A DNA stretch of 64,000 bases from Acidovorax sp. KKS102 (GTDB taxonomy: Bacteria > Pseudomonadota > Gammaproteobacteria > Burkholderiales > Burkholderiaceae_C), in NCBI RefSeq assembly GCF_000302535.1, contig NC_018708.1, forward strand, positions 3,100,001 through 3,164,000, written 5' to 3'. This document shows, one piece after another, positions 25,604 through 35,007 of the stretch. The first letter of the stretch is position 1. Every line of letters starts with the position of its first letter. The translations under genes were made by a program, and so were the position numbers. The notes beneath the pieces were generated by a model. That model did no database searches. It was not told the DNA's origin and saw nothing but the letters and a program-made list of their open reading frames with translations.

Positions 25604-26017
25604 ATGGCCTTTGGAACCCAAGACGACACCGATGACGTGATGAACGAGATCAACATGACGCCCTTGGTGGACGTCATGCTGGTGCTGCTCATCATCTTCA
25701 TCATCACCGTGCCGGTGATGAAACACGCGGTGAACGTGGACCTGCCCCGTGCCACCAACCAGCCCGAGAACGTCAAGCCCGAGACCGTGCGCCTGTCGGT
25801 GTCGGCTGATGGCAAGTTCTTCTGGAACGAATCGCAGGTGTCCGAAGAAGAACTCTTCCCCCGCCTGCAGGCCGAGGCCGCCAAGGAACCCCAGCCGGAC
25901 CTGCACATCCGTGGCGACAAGAACGTGCGCTACGAATTCGTGGCCCAGGCCATGGCGGCCGCGCAGCGCGCGGGCGTGCGCAAGATCGGGTTTGTGACGG
26001 ACCCACAGGGGCAGTAA
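25604..26017 (+). CDS. exbD: ExbD proton channel subunit
   Basis: 137 residues. One TM helix near the N-terminus (MTPLVDVMLVLLIIFIITVP) contains the essential Asp. The periplasmic domain follows (VNVDLPRATNQPENVKPETV, then QPDLHIRGDKNVRYEFVAQA and GVRKIGFVTDPQGQ). It is the last gene of the tonB-exbB-exbD block. Confidence 0.95.
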   Translation: MAFGTQDDTDDVMNEINMTPLVDVMLVLLIIFIITVPVMKHAVNVDLPRATNQPENVKPETVRLSVSADGKFFWNESQVSEEELFPRLQAEAAKEPQPDLHIRGDKNVRYEFVAQAMAAAQRAGVRKIGFVTDPQGQ

Positions 26018-26277
26018 CGGCACGGCGACAGCTACCTGCAGCCCCCGCGCATCCTGCCAGCCTACCCACGGGGGACGCGCTGGCGGGCGGCAAAGAGGTT
26101 GGGCTTTTGTAGCGGGCTCATCGCCTGGTTACCCGGCGCCCGCAGCGCACAAAGCCCCCGGCCTTGCGCCTGATGCAGGTCGGGCGCAGGAACAAAAGGA
26201 AACACACAGTTCGCTTGACTTGTAATTGCGAATCGTTATCATTAACAAAACGCACTGCAATGACCCAGGAAACCTCC
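26018..26277. other. Intergenic region before hemP
   Basis: No gene is visible. The first ~180 bases are featureless; the last 55 hold the hemP Fur-box-like site and promoter. An in-frame ATG at 26260 lacks a ribosome site. Confidence 0.4.
26224..26245 (+). promoter_or_regulatory. Fur-box-like operator before hemP
   Basis: ATTGCGAATCGTTATCATTA has the GATAATGATAATCATTATC-type Fur pattern and lies 33-54 bases upstream of the hemP start. Confidence 0.8.
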
Positions 26278-26502
26278 ATGCAAGCCTCCCTGACCTCCGC
26301 CCCGCTCCGCCGCACTGCGTCTGCCGACTCGGCGGGCGCCCCGGTATCTGGCGAGGCATCGTCCTCCGGCGCGCGGGGCGCCACGGCCGCGCTGGACAGC
26401 AGCGTGCTGCTGCAAGGCCACAAGACGGTCGCCATCAGCCACAACGGCTCGGTGTACCGCCTGCAGGCCACCAAGCTGGGCAAGCTCATCCTGACCAAAT
26501 AG
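26278..26502 (+). CDS. hemP: Hemin uptake protein HemP
   Basis: 74 residues from ATG 26278, which has AGGA six to seven bases before it (ATG 26260 would add six residues). The C-terminal half carries the HemP signature: LDSSVLLQGHKTVAISHNGS then VYRLQATKLGKLILTK. HemP/HmuP is a small protein that in Burkholderiales and rhizobia is needed for expression of the heme uptake receptor. The N-terminal 35 residues are low-complexity. Monocistronic, Fur-type box upstream, strong terminator downstream. Confidence 0.9.
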   Translation: MQASLTSAPLRRTASADSAGAPVSGEASSSGARGATAALDSSVLLQGHKTVAISHNGSVYRLQATKLGKLILTK

Positions 26503-26620
26503 TTTCATCGTGGGGCGACTCCCGGGCTTGCAACAAGCTCGAAAGGGTCGTTTTTGCCAGCCAACGGGTTTGCGCCCGCGTAGCCAGGCTTTTTTTGCTG
26601 CCCCCGACCCCGCCAACAAA

Positions 26621-26646
26621 AAACCGGCCCACAGGCCGGTTTTTTT
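26621..26646 (+). terminator. hemP terminator
   Basis: AAACCGGCC-caca-GGCCGGTTT followed by a T run, about 120 bases after hemP. Confidence 0.9.
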
Positions 26647-26687
26647 ATGCTCCCACAGGGTTTTGAAGCCTTTTTGGCACCATGCGC

Positions 26688-26717
26688 TAGTGGAATATGC
26701 GCTTGCAGCTATCAAAA
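26688..26717. repeat. Interspersed AGCGC/GATAGC-type repeat, degenerate copy
   Basis: CATGCGCTAGTGGAATATGC then GCTTGCAGCTATCAAAA shares the GCGC arms and GCTATCAAAA end with the copies at 22456 and 34950. Confidence 0.5.
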
Positions 26718-26755
26718 CAAGAGCAACTGCAACCCCTGCTGGGTGAGCACCCGAA

Positions 26756-27163
26756 TCAGAGGCCCAAGGCTGCGATGCCCGCGCGGGCGATCTGCGCATC
26801 TTCGGTGGACTTCACGCCGCTCACGCCCACGGCGCCCAGGCACTGGCCGTCCTTCATGATTGGCACGCCGCCTTCGAGCAGACCGTCAATGGTGGGCGCG
26901 CTCAGGAAGGAGGTACGGCCGCCGTTGATCACGTCCTCGTAGACCTTGCTTTCGCGGCGGCCCAGAGCGGCCGTGCGGGCCTTGGAAGGGGCGATGTGCG
27001 ACGACACGGCCGCTGCGCCGTCCAGACGCTGCAGCCACAGCAGGTGGCCGCCATCGTCCACGATGGCGATGGTCACGGCCCAGTTGTTCTTGAGGGCTTC
27101 GGCTTCAGCGGCGGCGGCCACGGCCTTGACGTCGGCCAGTTCGAGTTCGTGCTTGGTTTTCAT
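26756..27163 (-). CDS. GlcG/HbpS-family heme-binding-like protein
   Basis: 135 residues, start MKTKHELELADVKAVAAAAE at ATG 27163. Family features: EALKNNWAVTIAIVDDGGHL, then LLWLQRLDGAAAVSSHIAPS, KARTAALGRRESKVYEDVIN and GGVPIMKDGQCLGAVGVSGV. HbpS-like proteins bind heme or act as small sensors; GlcG is linked to glycolate genes. The nearby hemP and iron genes support a heme link, but that is inference. No signal peptide, so probably cytoplasmic. Confidence 0.85.
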   Translation of the reverse strand: MKTKHELELADVKAVAAAAEAEALKNNWAVTIAIVDDGGHLLWLQRLDGAAAVSSHIAPSKARTAALGRRESKVYEDVINGGRTSFLSAPTIDGLLEGGVPIMKDGQCLGAVGVSGVKSTEDAQIARAGIAALGL

Positions 27164-27384
27164 GGAGAGATCCGAAAGATGGGGAGGAAGCCAGGCGCCA
27201 CAGGCCGCCCGACACACAAAGAGAGTCGAGCATACCGGCATCCCCCGCGCCGTTGCACCCAGCGAGGGTGAAAGTATCCTTACCAAAAGTAGGTGACCGG
27301 GTGCGGTTTTTGGGGGGCAAAAAACGCTCTCACCCTAAAATTTCTCTTGTCTGCGTCGTGCAGGCCAACAAGGAGAGACACAAG

Positions 27385-28080
27385 ATGAATGACCAAGTCA
27401 CCACCCTGGGCCACTCTGCGGGCTATGGCATCTCGCAGGAAGAGCGCCACAAGGTGCTTCGCAATACGTACTGGCTGCTCGCCCTGAGCATGATCCCCAC
27501 GGTGTTGGGCGCCTGGATTGGCGTTGCCACCGGCATCACCCGTTCGCTAACCGGCGGCCTGGGCCTGATCGTGTTCCTGGGCGGCGCGTTCGGCTTCATG
27601 TTCGCCATCGAAAAGACCAAGCGCTCGGCCGCTGGCGTGCCGGTGCTGCTGGCCTTCACGTTCTTCATGGGCCTGATGCTGTCGCGCATGATCGGCATGG
27701 TGCTGGGCTTCAAGAACGGCACCGACCTCATCATGACGGCCTTTGCCGGCACGGCCGGTGTGTTCTTCGTGATGGCCAGCCTGGCCAGCGTCATCAAGCG
27801 TGACCTGTCGGGCATGGGCAAGTGGCTGATGGTAGGCGCGCTGGTGCTCATGGTGGGCGGCATCATCAATGTGTTCGTGGGCTCCGGCGTGGGCATGATG
27901 GTGATCTCGATGCTGGCCATCGGCATCTTCAGCGCCTACATGCTGTATGACCTGAAGCAGATCCTGGACGGCGGCGAAACCAACTACATCAGCGCCACGC
28001 TGGCCCTGTACCTGGACATCTTCAACGTGTTCCAGAGCCTGCTGGCCCTGCTGGGCATCATGGGTGGCGAGCGCGACTGA
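27385..28080 (+). CDS. yccA: Bax inhibitor-1/YccA family membrane protein
   Basis: 231 residues, start MNDQVTTLGHSAGYGISQEE after AGGAGAGA. Seven hydrophobic segments follow the charged N-terminus (TYWLLALSMIPTVLGAWIGV, LTGGLGLIVFLGGAFGFMFA, AAGVPVLLAFTFFMGLMLSR, then GMMVISMLAIGIFSAYMLYD). The closing acidic motif YDLKQILDGGETNYISATLA is characteristic of the BI-1 family. In E. coli YccA interacts with FtsH and shields SecY from degradation. Monocistronic with its own terminator. Confidence 0.92.
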   Translation: MNDQVTTLGHSAGYGISQEERHKVLRNTYWLLALSMIPTVLGAWIGVATGITRSLTGGLGLIVFLGGAFGFMFAIEKTKRSAAGVPVLLAFTFFMGLMLSRMIGMVLGFKNGTDLIMTAFAGTAGVFFVMASLASVIKRDLSGMGKWLMVGALVLMVGGIINVFVGSGVGMMVISMLAIGIFSAYMLYDLKQILDGGETNYISATLALYLDIFNVFQSLLALLGIMGGERD

Positions 28081-28106
28081 GCCCTGCCAGTCCCTTGACC
28101 TCCATC

Positions 28107-28132
28107 AAAAGGCTCCCTCGGGAGCCTTTTTT
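28107..28132 (+). terminator. Terminator of BI-1 family gene
   Basis: AAAAGGCTCCC-tc-GGGAGCCTTTT with a T tail, 27 bases after the stop codon. Confidence 0.9.
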
Positions 28133-28193
28133 GTGGGCCACGCACCAAGATCAAGCCTCAATAGCACGGCCAGTGTGCCGATAATGCAAGTAC

Positions 28194-28568
28194 ATGTATC
28201 CACAAAGCCCCTCCACCACATTGCGCCTGATGGTTCTGGCGGGCCTGTTGCTGCTTGCCGGTTGCGACAAGATGCCGGGCCTGGGCCCTGATCCGCGCGT
28301 GGCGCAACGCGATGCCGAGGCCAAGGCCATTGGCGGTGCCTGCCGCCACGCACTGCGGGGGCTGGAAGACTGCTACACCCTCAACCCCAAGGCGTCCAAG
28401 GCCTCGGTGTTTGCCGGCTGGAAGGACATGGACGCCTACATGCGTGAGAACAAGATCGAGGGCACGCCCTCGGTGCTGGGCAAGGTGGAAAAGCCAGAAC
28501 GCAGCGAACGCGCACCCGACATCGAAACCGAACCCCGCGACCCTGCCGCCAGCCGCAACCGCAGCTGA
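28194..28568 (+). CDS. Small lipoprotein (124 aa)
   Basis: The signal peptide TTLRLMVLAGLLLLAGCDK ends in a lipobox LLAGC, so it is probably a lipid-anchored periplasmic protein. The mature part has KAIGGACRHALRGLEDCYTL (two Cys, possibly a disulfide), KASVFAGWKDMDAYMRENKI and a charged tail. No family was recognised by name. It lies downstream of the BI-1 gene terminator and converges on rlmD. Confidence 0.75.
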   Translation: MYPQSPSTTLRLMVLAGLLLLAGCDKMPGLGPDPRVAQRDAEAKAIGGACRHALRGLEDCYTLNPKASKASVFAGWKDMDAYMRENKIEGTPSVLGKVEKPERSERAPDIETEPRDPAASRNRS

Positions 28569-28639
28569 CGTGACGCCCGGGGGGCGATGGCACGGGACGG
28601 AGGGCTGAACCCTCCGCGCACCCTCTTTTTCACGGACTC

Positions 28640-30103
28640 TCAGACCCGCTCGAACACCGCCATGCTTTCCACATGGGCCGTGTGCGGAAACATGTTCACC
28701 ATGCCCGCCGCCGTGCACCGGTAGCCGGCCAAATGTACCAGCAGCCCCGCGTCGCGCGCCAGGGTGGCCGGGTTGCAGCTCACGTACACAATGCGCTTCG
28801 GAGGCGTCCAGCCTTCGGCCCCTGCGGGCAACGGGCCAGCGCCCTCGGCGCCAATGCGGGCCTGCTCGATGTCCGCCAACGCCTTGGCCAGAGCAAACGC
28901 CCCTTCGCGGGGTGGGTCCACCAGCCATTTGTCGGCAGCGCCGTCGGCCACCAGCATCTCCGGTGTCATCTCGAACAGGTTACGCGCTACAAAATCCGTA
29001 GCTGCCAGCGCTTTATGGTCCGGCGCCTGGGCCTGATTCAATGCATAGTTCTCACGCGAGCGGGCCACCAGGGCCTCACTGCCTTCAATGCCCAGCACCT
29101 CGCGCGCCTGCGTGGCCAGCGGCAGCGTGAAGTTGCCCAGGCCGCAGAACCAGTCGATCACGCGCTCGTGCGGCTGCACGTCCAGCAGGCGCAGCGCGCG
29201 GCTCACCAGCACCCGGTTGATGTGCGGGTTCACCTGGGTGAAGTCGGTGGGCTTGAAAGGCATGGTGATGCCAAAGTCCGGCAGTGCGTACGACAGCTGC
29301 TCACCACCCTCGTCCAGCAGCTTCACGGTGTCCGGGCCCTTGGGCTGCAGCCACCATTGCACGTGGTGCTCTGCGGCAAAGGCGCGCAGCCGGGCGATGT
29401 CCTCGGCGGAGAGCGGCTCCAGGTGGCGCAATACCAGCGCGGTCACGGTGTCACCACAGGCCAGTTCGATCTGCGGGCAGGTGTCGCGGGCGTCCAGGCT
29501 GGCAATCAGGGCGCGCAGGGGCATCAGCATGGCATCGACATGCGGCGGCAGGATCTTGCAGGTCTGCATGTCGGCGATGTACCGGCTCTTGCGCTCATGA
29601 AAGCCCACCAGCACCTGCCCCTTCTTGATCACGTGGCGCACGGCCAGGCGGGCACGGTAGCGGTAGCCCCAGGCGGGCCCTTCAATGGGACGCAGCATGG
29701 TCTCGGCCTTCACCTTGCCCAGGTGCCAGAGGTTGTCCTCCAGCACCCGCTGCTTGACGGCCACTTGGGCACCGACGTGCAGATGCTGCATCTTGCAGCC
29801 GCCGCAGGCGCCTGCGTGCAGGCCAAAGTGCGGGCAATCCGGCCGCACGCGCTGGGACGATTCGCGGTGGATCGCCACCAGGCTGGCCTGCTCCCAGTTG
29901 TTCTTTTTGCGGTGGGTGTTGGCGGTGACCAGCTCGAATGGCAGGGCGCCATCGATGAAGACCACCTTGCCGTCAGGCTTGCGGGCCACGCCCTGGGCGT
30001 CGAGGTCCATGGACTGCACATGCAGCCAGCCTTCAGGCAGGTTGTCTTGAGCGTTCTGCTCGGTGGGTTCAAACGAGGGGGATAGTTCTTTCGGTGCGCT
30101 CAT
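28640..30103 (-). CDS. rlmD: 23S rRNA (uracil-1939-C5)-methyltransferase RlmD
   Basis: 487 residues. The N-terminal TRAM-like segment ([20 protein letters not shown]) is followed by the [4Fe-4S] cysteines in [19 protein letters not shown]. The SAM domain has [19 protein letters not shown], and the motif with catalytic Cys is [20 protein letters not shown]. It methylates U1939 of 23S rRNA. The protein is somewhat longer than E. coli RlmD (433), with an extra Pro/Gly-rich insert before the catalytic motif ([18 protein letters not shown]). Confidence 0.95.
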   Translation of the reverse strand: MSAPKELSPSFEPTEQNAQDNLPEGWLHVQSMDLDAQGVARKPDGKVVFIDGALPFELVTANTHRKKNNWEQASLVAIHRESSQRVRPDCPHFGLHAGACGGCKMQHLHVGAQVAVKQRVLEDNLWHLGKVKAETMLRPIEGPAWGYRYRARLAVRHVIKKGQVLVGFHERKSRYIADMQTCKILPPHVDAMLMPLRALIASLDARDTCPQIELACGDTVTALVLRHLEPLSAEDIARLRAFAAEHHVQWWLQPKGPDTVKLLDEGGEQLSYALPDFGITMPFKPTDFTQVNPHINRVLVSRALRLLDVQPHERVIDWFCGLGNFTLPLATQAREVLGIEGSEALVARSRENYALNQAQAPDHKALAATDFVARNLFEMTPEMLVADGAADKWLVDPPREGAFALAKALADIEQARIGAEGAGPLPAGAEGWTPPKRIVYVSCNPATLARDAGLLVHLAGYRCTAAGMVNMFPHTAHVESMAVFERV

Positions 30104-30171
30104 CCCCCGATTGTCTCAGGCGCGGCATGCCCGCTGGCCGCACCCGGGCGAACTGCCCATGTCAGGCCCGG

Positions 30172-30468
30172 TCAGCCCCGGTCAGCGCGCGCAGGCCGCA
30201 TGCCACCGGGCGCGGACACAGCCGTCAGCGGCAGCTTGTTGATGGTGAGTTCACAGCCAAAGTTGTCGGGAGAAAACACCAGGGTCGAGCCTGGGGCCAC
30301 CAAGGGCAGGGTTTCGTGGATCTGCCGCGACATGTCCACCGGCGGCTCCGGGGCGCGGTACACGATGTCCTTGTCGGGGCCATAGACGACGTAGCAGGAT
30401 GCAGCGGCCGTCTGGCTGAACAGGGCAGCCACCAGGGCTGCGGCGGCATAGGGAAAAGCGGTCGTCAT
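30172..30468 (-). CDS. Small secreted hypothetical protein (98 aa)
   Basis: Start MTTAFPYAAAALVAALFSQT after GAGGAG. A Sec signal peptide with cleavage probably at TAAAS is predicted. The mature protein has CYVVYGPDKDIVYRAPEPPV, DMSRQIHETLPLVAPGSTLV and FSPDNFGCELTINKLPLTAV; the two Cys may form a disulfide. I know similar small periplasmic proteins from Comamonadaceae but no function. Single gene between lrp and rlmD. Confidence 0.75.
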   Translation of the reverse strand: MTTAFPYAAAALVAALFSQTAAASCYVVYGPDKDIVYRAPEPPVDMSRQIHETLPLVAPGSTLVFSPDNFGCELTINKLPLTAVSAPGGMRPARADRG

Positions 30469-30560
30469 GGTGTGGCTCCTCATGCAAGCAAATCTGCAGG
30501 GAATTATGCGGGCTTCTGCCAGCACCGCCAATCCGGTGGGTGCAAGCGCACCGTGTGCGG

Positions 30561-31034
30561 TCAGCGCAGGTATAGGTGGTTGGTGTGCTTGACCTCTTCC
30601 ATCACTGCATAGGTGCGTGTCTCGCGCACTCCTGGCAGCTGCCACAGCACATTGCCCGCAAACACGCGGTAGGCGTTCATGTCGGCGGACCGGGTTTTCA
30701 GCAGGTAGTCGAACCCGCCCGCCACCATGTGGCATTCCATGATCTCGGGGTGCACCTGCACCGCCGCCTTGAACTGGTCGAACACGTTGGGCGTTGTGCG
30801 GTCCAGCAGCACCTCCACAAACACCAGCATGCCCGCGCCCAGCTTGAGCGGGTTGAGCCGCGCCTCGTAGCCCAGGATGAAGCCATCGCGCGTGAGGCGC
30901 TGCACCCGTGCCAGCACGGCCGTGGGCGACAGGGCCACGGCCTCGGCCAGCTTGAGGTTGGCAATGCGTCCGTCCTCCTGCAGGATTGACAGGATCTTGC
31001 GGTCGATGCGGTCCAGATCGGGTTCTGTTTGCAT
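30561..31034 (-). CDS. Lrp/AsnC-family regulator (probable proline regulator)
   Basis: 157 residues. The N-terminal HTH (LDRIDRKILSILQEDGRIAN, LKLAEAVALSPTAVLARVQR) is followed by the effector-binding RAM domain (GYEARLNPLKLGAGMLVFVE, then HPEIMECHMVAGGFDYLLKT). It is divergent from putA with a 127-base gap, the classic layout of the Lrp-type activator PutR/BkdR. PutA here lacks its own DNA-binding domain, so this regulator probably activates putA in response to proline. Confidence 0.9.
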   Translation of the reverse strand: MQTEPDLDRIDRKILSILQEDGRIANLKLAEAVALSPTAVLARVQRLTRDGFILGYEARLNPLKLGAGMLVFVEVLLDRTTPNVFDQFKAAVQVHPEIMECHMVAGGFDYLLKTRSADMNAYRVFAGNVLWQLPGVRETRTYAVMEEVKHTNHLYLR

Positions 31035-31161
31035 TTGTATTAGCGATTTATTCTGCCTAAACCGCCATTTTCGAACATTTATTCACCAGCAACCCAAGGA
31101 TCATCGCCAGTAACACGCCCAACGCCTTGTTTGGCCCTCCAAACCACCGAAAGACATCGCC

Positions 31162-34100
31162 ATGACGCAGCCCTCCGCCCCGTTTGCAGACTTCGCGCCC
31201 CGCACACCGCTGAACAACCCGCTGCGCGCCGCCATCACCGCCGCCTATCGCCGCCCCGAGCCCGAGGCCCTGGCCCCACTGCTGGCCCAGGCCCGCCTGC
31301 CTGCTGATCAGGCCGCAGCGGCCGAGCAACTGGCCCTCCGAATCGCCAAGGCGCTGCGTGAACGCAAGGCCAGCGCCGGGCGCGCGGGCATCGTGCAAGG
31401 GCTGCTGCAAGAGTTCTCGCTGTCGTCGCAAGAAGGCGTGGCGCTGATGTGCCTGGCCGAGGCGCTGCTGCGCATCCCCGACAAAGCCACACGCGACGCG
31501 CTCATCCGCGACAAGATCAGCAATGGCCAGTGGGATTCGCACCTGGGCAAGAGCCCCTCGCTGTTCGTCAACGCCGCCACCTGGGGCCTGCTCATCACCG
31601 GCAAGCTGGTAGCCACGCACAGCGAAAGCAGCCTGGGGAGCTCGCTCAGCCGCCTGATCGGCAAGGGCGGCGAGCCCCTGATCCGCAAGGGCGTGGACAT
31701 GGCCATGCGCATCATGGGCGAGCAGTTTGTGACCGGCGAAACCATCGACGAAGCCCTGCGCAACGCCCGCACGATGGAGGCCGAGGGCTTTCGCTATTCG
31801 TACGACATGCTGGGCGAGGCTGCGTTGACCAGCGAAGACGCCAAGCGCTATTACGCCTCGTATGAGCAAGCCATCCACGCGATTGGCAAAGCTTCTGCCG
31901 GGCGCGGCATCTACGAAGGGCCAGGCATCTCCATCAAGCTCTCGGCCCTGCACCCGCGCTACAGCCGCGCACAGTTTGGCCGCGTGATGGACGAGCTGTA
32001 CCCGCTGGTGTTGCGCCTGACGGTGCTGGCCAAGCAGTACGACATTGGCCTGAACATCGACGCCGAAGAGACCGACCGGCTGGAGCTGTCGCTGGACCTG
32101 CTGGAGCGCCTGTGCCACGAGCCCACGCTGGCGGGCTGGAACGGCATTGGCTTCGTCATCCAGGCCTACCAAAAGCGCTGCCCCTTCGTCATCGACTACG
32201 TGGTGGACTTGGCCCGCCGCACCCAGCGCCGCCTGATGGTGCGCCTGGTCAAAGGCGCGTACTGGGACAGCGAGATCAAGCGCGCCCAGGTTGATGGCCT
32301 CACGGACTACCCCGTCTACACCCGCAAGGTGCACACCGACATTTCTTACATCGCCTGCGCCAAGAAACTGCTGGCAGCACCCGAGGCTGTGTACCCCCAG
32401 TTCGCCACGCATAACGCCGAGACAGTGGCCACCATCTACCAACTGGCGGGCAGCAACTACTACGCGGGGCAGTATGAGTTCCAGTGCCTGCACGGCATGG
32501 GCGAGCCGCTGTACGAGCAGGTGGTGGGCGCCGTCACCGCAGGCAAACTCGGCCGCCCCTGCCGCATCTACGCCCCCGTGGGCACGCACGAAACCCTGCT
32601 GGCCTACCTGGTGCGCCGCCTGCTGGAGAACGGCGCCAACACCTCGTTTGTGAACCGCATTGCCGACGAAACCATTGCGCTGGATGAGCTGGTGAAAAGC
32701 CCCGTGCAGGTAGTGGATCAACAAGCCGCCACCGAAGGCACTGCCGGCCTGCCCCACCCGCGCATCCCCCTGCCAGCGGCGCTGTACGGAGTCCACCGCA
32801 GCAATTCACGCGGGCTGGATTTGTCGAACGAAAACACGCTGACCGAGCTGGCCGCCACGCTGCAAGCCACCGCTAGCCACGCCTGGACGGCAGCGCCCCT
32901 GCTGGCCGCTGATGTGCCCACAGGCCCCACCCAGCCCGTGCGCAACCCCGCCAACCACCACGACGTGGTGGGCCAGGTGCAAGAAGCCACCACCGCCGAC
33001 GTAGACCAGGCCCTGGCGCACGCCCAGGCCGCTGCAGCCCCCTGGGCCGCCACGCCACCCGCCGAGCGCGCCGCCGCCCTGCTGCGCACCGCCGACCTGC
33101 TGGAAGAGCGCATGCAGCCCCTGCTGGGCCTGCTGATGCGTGAAGCGGGCAAGAGCGCCAGCAACGCCGTGGCCGAAGTGCGCGAAGCCGTGGACTTCTT
33201 GCGCTACTACGCCGCGCAGGTGCATAGCACCTTCGACAACACCACCCACATCCCGCTGGGCCCCGTGGCCTGCATCAGCCCCTGGAACTTCCCGCTTGCC
33301 ATCTTCATGGGCCAGGTCGCCGCCGCCCTGGCCGCAGGCAACCCGGTGCTAGCCAAGCCGGCAGAGCAAACCCCGCTGATCGCCGCCGAGGCCGTGCGCC
33401 TGTTGTGGCAGGCGGGCGTGCCGCGTGCCGCTGCGCAACTGCTGCCCGGCCAGGGCGAAACCGTGGGCGCCCGCCTGATTGGCGACGCCCGCGTGATGGG
33501 CGTGATGTTCACCGGCTCCACCGAAGTAGCGCGCATCCTGCAGCGCACTGTGGCCGGTCGGCTCGATGCCGCAGGCCGCCCCATACCGCTGATTGCCGAA
33601 ACGGGTGGGCAGAACGCGATGATCGTGGACTCGTCCGCCCTGGTGGAACAGGTGGTGGGCGATGCCGTGTCGTCCGCGTTTGACAGCGCGGGCCAGCGCT
33701 GCTCGGCCCTGCGCGTGCTGTGCGTGCAGGAAGAAGCCGCCGACCGCGTGCTCGAGATGCTGCAAGGCGCCATGGGCGAGCTGCGCGTGGGCAACCCCGC
33801 TGAGCTGCGCGTGGACGTGGGCCCCGTCATTGATGCCGAAGCGCAGACAGGCATCACCCGGCACATCGAAAAATTCAAGGCCCAAGGCCACCGCGTGTTC
33901 CAGCACCCGAATCACGTTTCTGCCGTCAGCGCATCGGGCACCTTTGTGCCCCCTACCCTGATCGAACTGAACCACATCGGCGAGTTGCAGCGAGAAGTCT
34001 TCGGCCCCGTGCTGCACCTGGTGCGCTATGCGCGCAGCGACCTGGACCGCCTGCTCGATCAGATCAATGCCACCGGCTACGGCCTCACACAAGGCGTGCA

Positions 34101-34908
34101 CACCCGCATCGACGAAACCATTGCCCGCGTGGTCAACCGCGCCCATGCCGGCAACGTGTACGTGAACCGCAACATGGTGGGCGCCGTGGTGGGCGTGCAG
34201 CCGTTTGGTGGCGAAGGCCTGTCGGGCACGGGCCCCAAGGCGGGCGGGCCGCTGTATCTGCTGCGTCTGCTGTCGCAGCGCCCGGCCGATGCGCTGAAAC
34301 GCACGTTTGCAGAGGCCGACCGCACCAGTCCTCCCGACACGGAGCGGCGCGAGCGCCAACTGGCCCCCTTGGCCACCTTGCAGCAATGGGCCCACACGCA
34401 GGGCAACGCCACGCTAGCCGCTACCTGCCAGCGTTTGGCGAACGAAACGCAGAGCGGCACCTCCCGCACCCTGCCCGGCCCCACGGGTGAGCGCAACGTC
34501 TACACCCTGGCCCCGCGCGCCCGCGTGCTGTGCCTGGCGCACAGCGTGGAAGACCTGCTGGCACAGACAGCCGCCGTGCTTGCCAGCGGCGGCACGGCCG
34601 TGTGGCCTACCGACCAGGCCAGCCTGCGCACGCAGTTGCCCACCCTGGTGCAGGCGCAGGTGCTGCTGCAGGACCACACACTGAGCGACGGCACGCTGCA
34701 GTTGGACGCCGTGCTGCACCATGGCGACGCCGCATCGCTGCAGGCAGCGTGCACCACCCTCGCCCGCCGCCCCGGCCCCATCGTGGGCGTAACCGCGCTG
34801 CGGCCTGGCGCCACCGATATCCCGCTGGAGCGCTTGCTGATCGAGCGGGCACTCAGCGTGAACACCGCGGCCGCAGGTGGCAATGCGAGCCTGATGACGA
34901 TTGGATGA
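31162..34908 (+). CDS. putA: Bifunctional proline dehydrogenase / glutamate-semialdehyde dehydrogenase PutA
   Basis: 1248 residues. The N-terminus starts directly with a helical PutA arm, with no ribbon-helix-helix. The proline dehydrogenase barrel (~170-500) includes EGPGISIKLSALHPRYSRAQ, RLMVRLVKGAYWDSEIKRAQ and RKVHTDISYIACAKKLLAAP. The aldehyde dehydrogenase (~590-1050) has the catalytic Glu in PLIAETGGQNAMIVDSSALV and the catalytic Cys in SAGQRCSALRVLCVQ. A C-terminal domain of ~150 residues resembles that of type B PutA. It oxidises proline to glutamate with FAD then NAD+, handing electrons to the membrane quinone pool. Confidence 0.97.
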   Translation: MTQPSAPFADFAPRTPLNNPLRAAITAAYRRPEPEALAPLLAQARLPADQAAAAEQLALRIAKALRERKASAGRAGIVQGLLQEFSLSSQEGVALMCLAEALLRIPDKATRDALIRDKISNGQWDSHLGKSPSLFVNAATWGLLITGKLVATHSESSLGSSLSRLIGKGGEPLIRKGVDMAMRIMGEQFVTGETIDEALRNARTMEAEGFRYSYDMLGEAALTSEDAKRYYASYEQAIHAIGKASAGRGIYEGPGISIKLSALHPRYSRAQFGRVMDELYPLVLRLTVLAKQYDIGLNIDAEETDRLELSLDLLERLCHEPTLAGWNGIGFVIQAYQKRCPFVIDYVVDLARRTQRRLMVRLVKGAYWDSEIKRAQVDGLTDYPVYTRKVHTDISYIACAKKLLAAPEAVYPQFATHNAETVATIYQLAGSNYYAGQYEFQCLHGMGEPLYEQVVGAVTAGKLGRPCRIYAPVGTHETLLAYLVRRLLENGANTSFVNRIADETIALDELVKSPVQVVDQQAATEGTAGLPHPRIPLPAALYGVHRSNSRGLDLSNENTLTELAATLQATASHAWTAAPLLAADVPTGPTQPVRNPANHHDVVGQVQEATTADVDQALAHAQAAAAPWAATPPAERAAALLRTADLLEERMQPLLGLLMREAGKSASNAVAEVREAVDFLRYYAAQVHSTFDNTTHIPLGPVACISPWNFPLAIFMGQVAAALAAGNPVLAKPAEQTPLIAAEAVRLLWQAGVPRAAAQLLPGQGETVGARLIGDARVMGVMFTGSTEVARILQRTVAGRLDAAGRPIPLIAETGGQNAMIVDSSALVEQVVGDAVSSAFDSAGQRCSALRVLCVQEEAADRVLEMLQGAMGELRVGNPAELRVDVGPVIDAEAQTGITRHIEKFKAQGHRVFQHPNHVSAVSASGTFVPPTLIELNHIGELQREVFGPVLHLVRYARSDLDRLLDQINATGYGLTQGVHTRIDETIARVVNRAHAGNVYVNRNMVGAVVGVQPFGGEGLSGTGPKAGGPLYLLRLLSQRPADALKRTFAEADRTSPPDTERRERQLAPLATLQQWAHTQGNATLAATCQRLANETQSGTSRTLPGPTGERNVYTLAPRARVLCLAHSVEDLLAQTAAVLASGGTAVWPTDQASLRTQLPTLVQAQVLLQDHTLSDGTLQLDAVLHHGDAASLQAACTTLARRPGPIVGVTALRPGATDIPLERLLIERALSVNTAAAGGNASLMTIG

Positions 34909-34949
34909 GGGCCCTGTACAGCAGCGCTGCTCATTCGAAAAAATCTGAA

Positions 34950-35005
34950 TCAAATTGGCCGCTAGCGCTTATTCATCATGCGCCAGCAGCTATAAATTCA
35001 ATAGC
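34950..35005. repeat. Interspersed AGCGC/GATAGC-type repeat copy after putA
   Basis: CAAATTGGCCGCTAGCGCTT then ATTCATCATGCGCCAGCAGC and TATAAATTCAATAGC: GCTAGCGCTT, GCGC and AGCTAT elements as in other copies. It lies between convergent putA and the next minus-strand gene. Confidence 0.5.
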
Positions 35006-35007
35006 AA

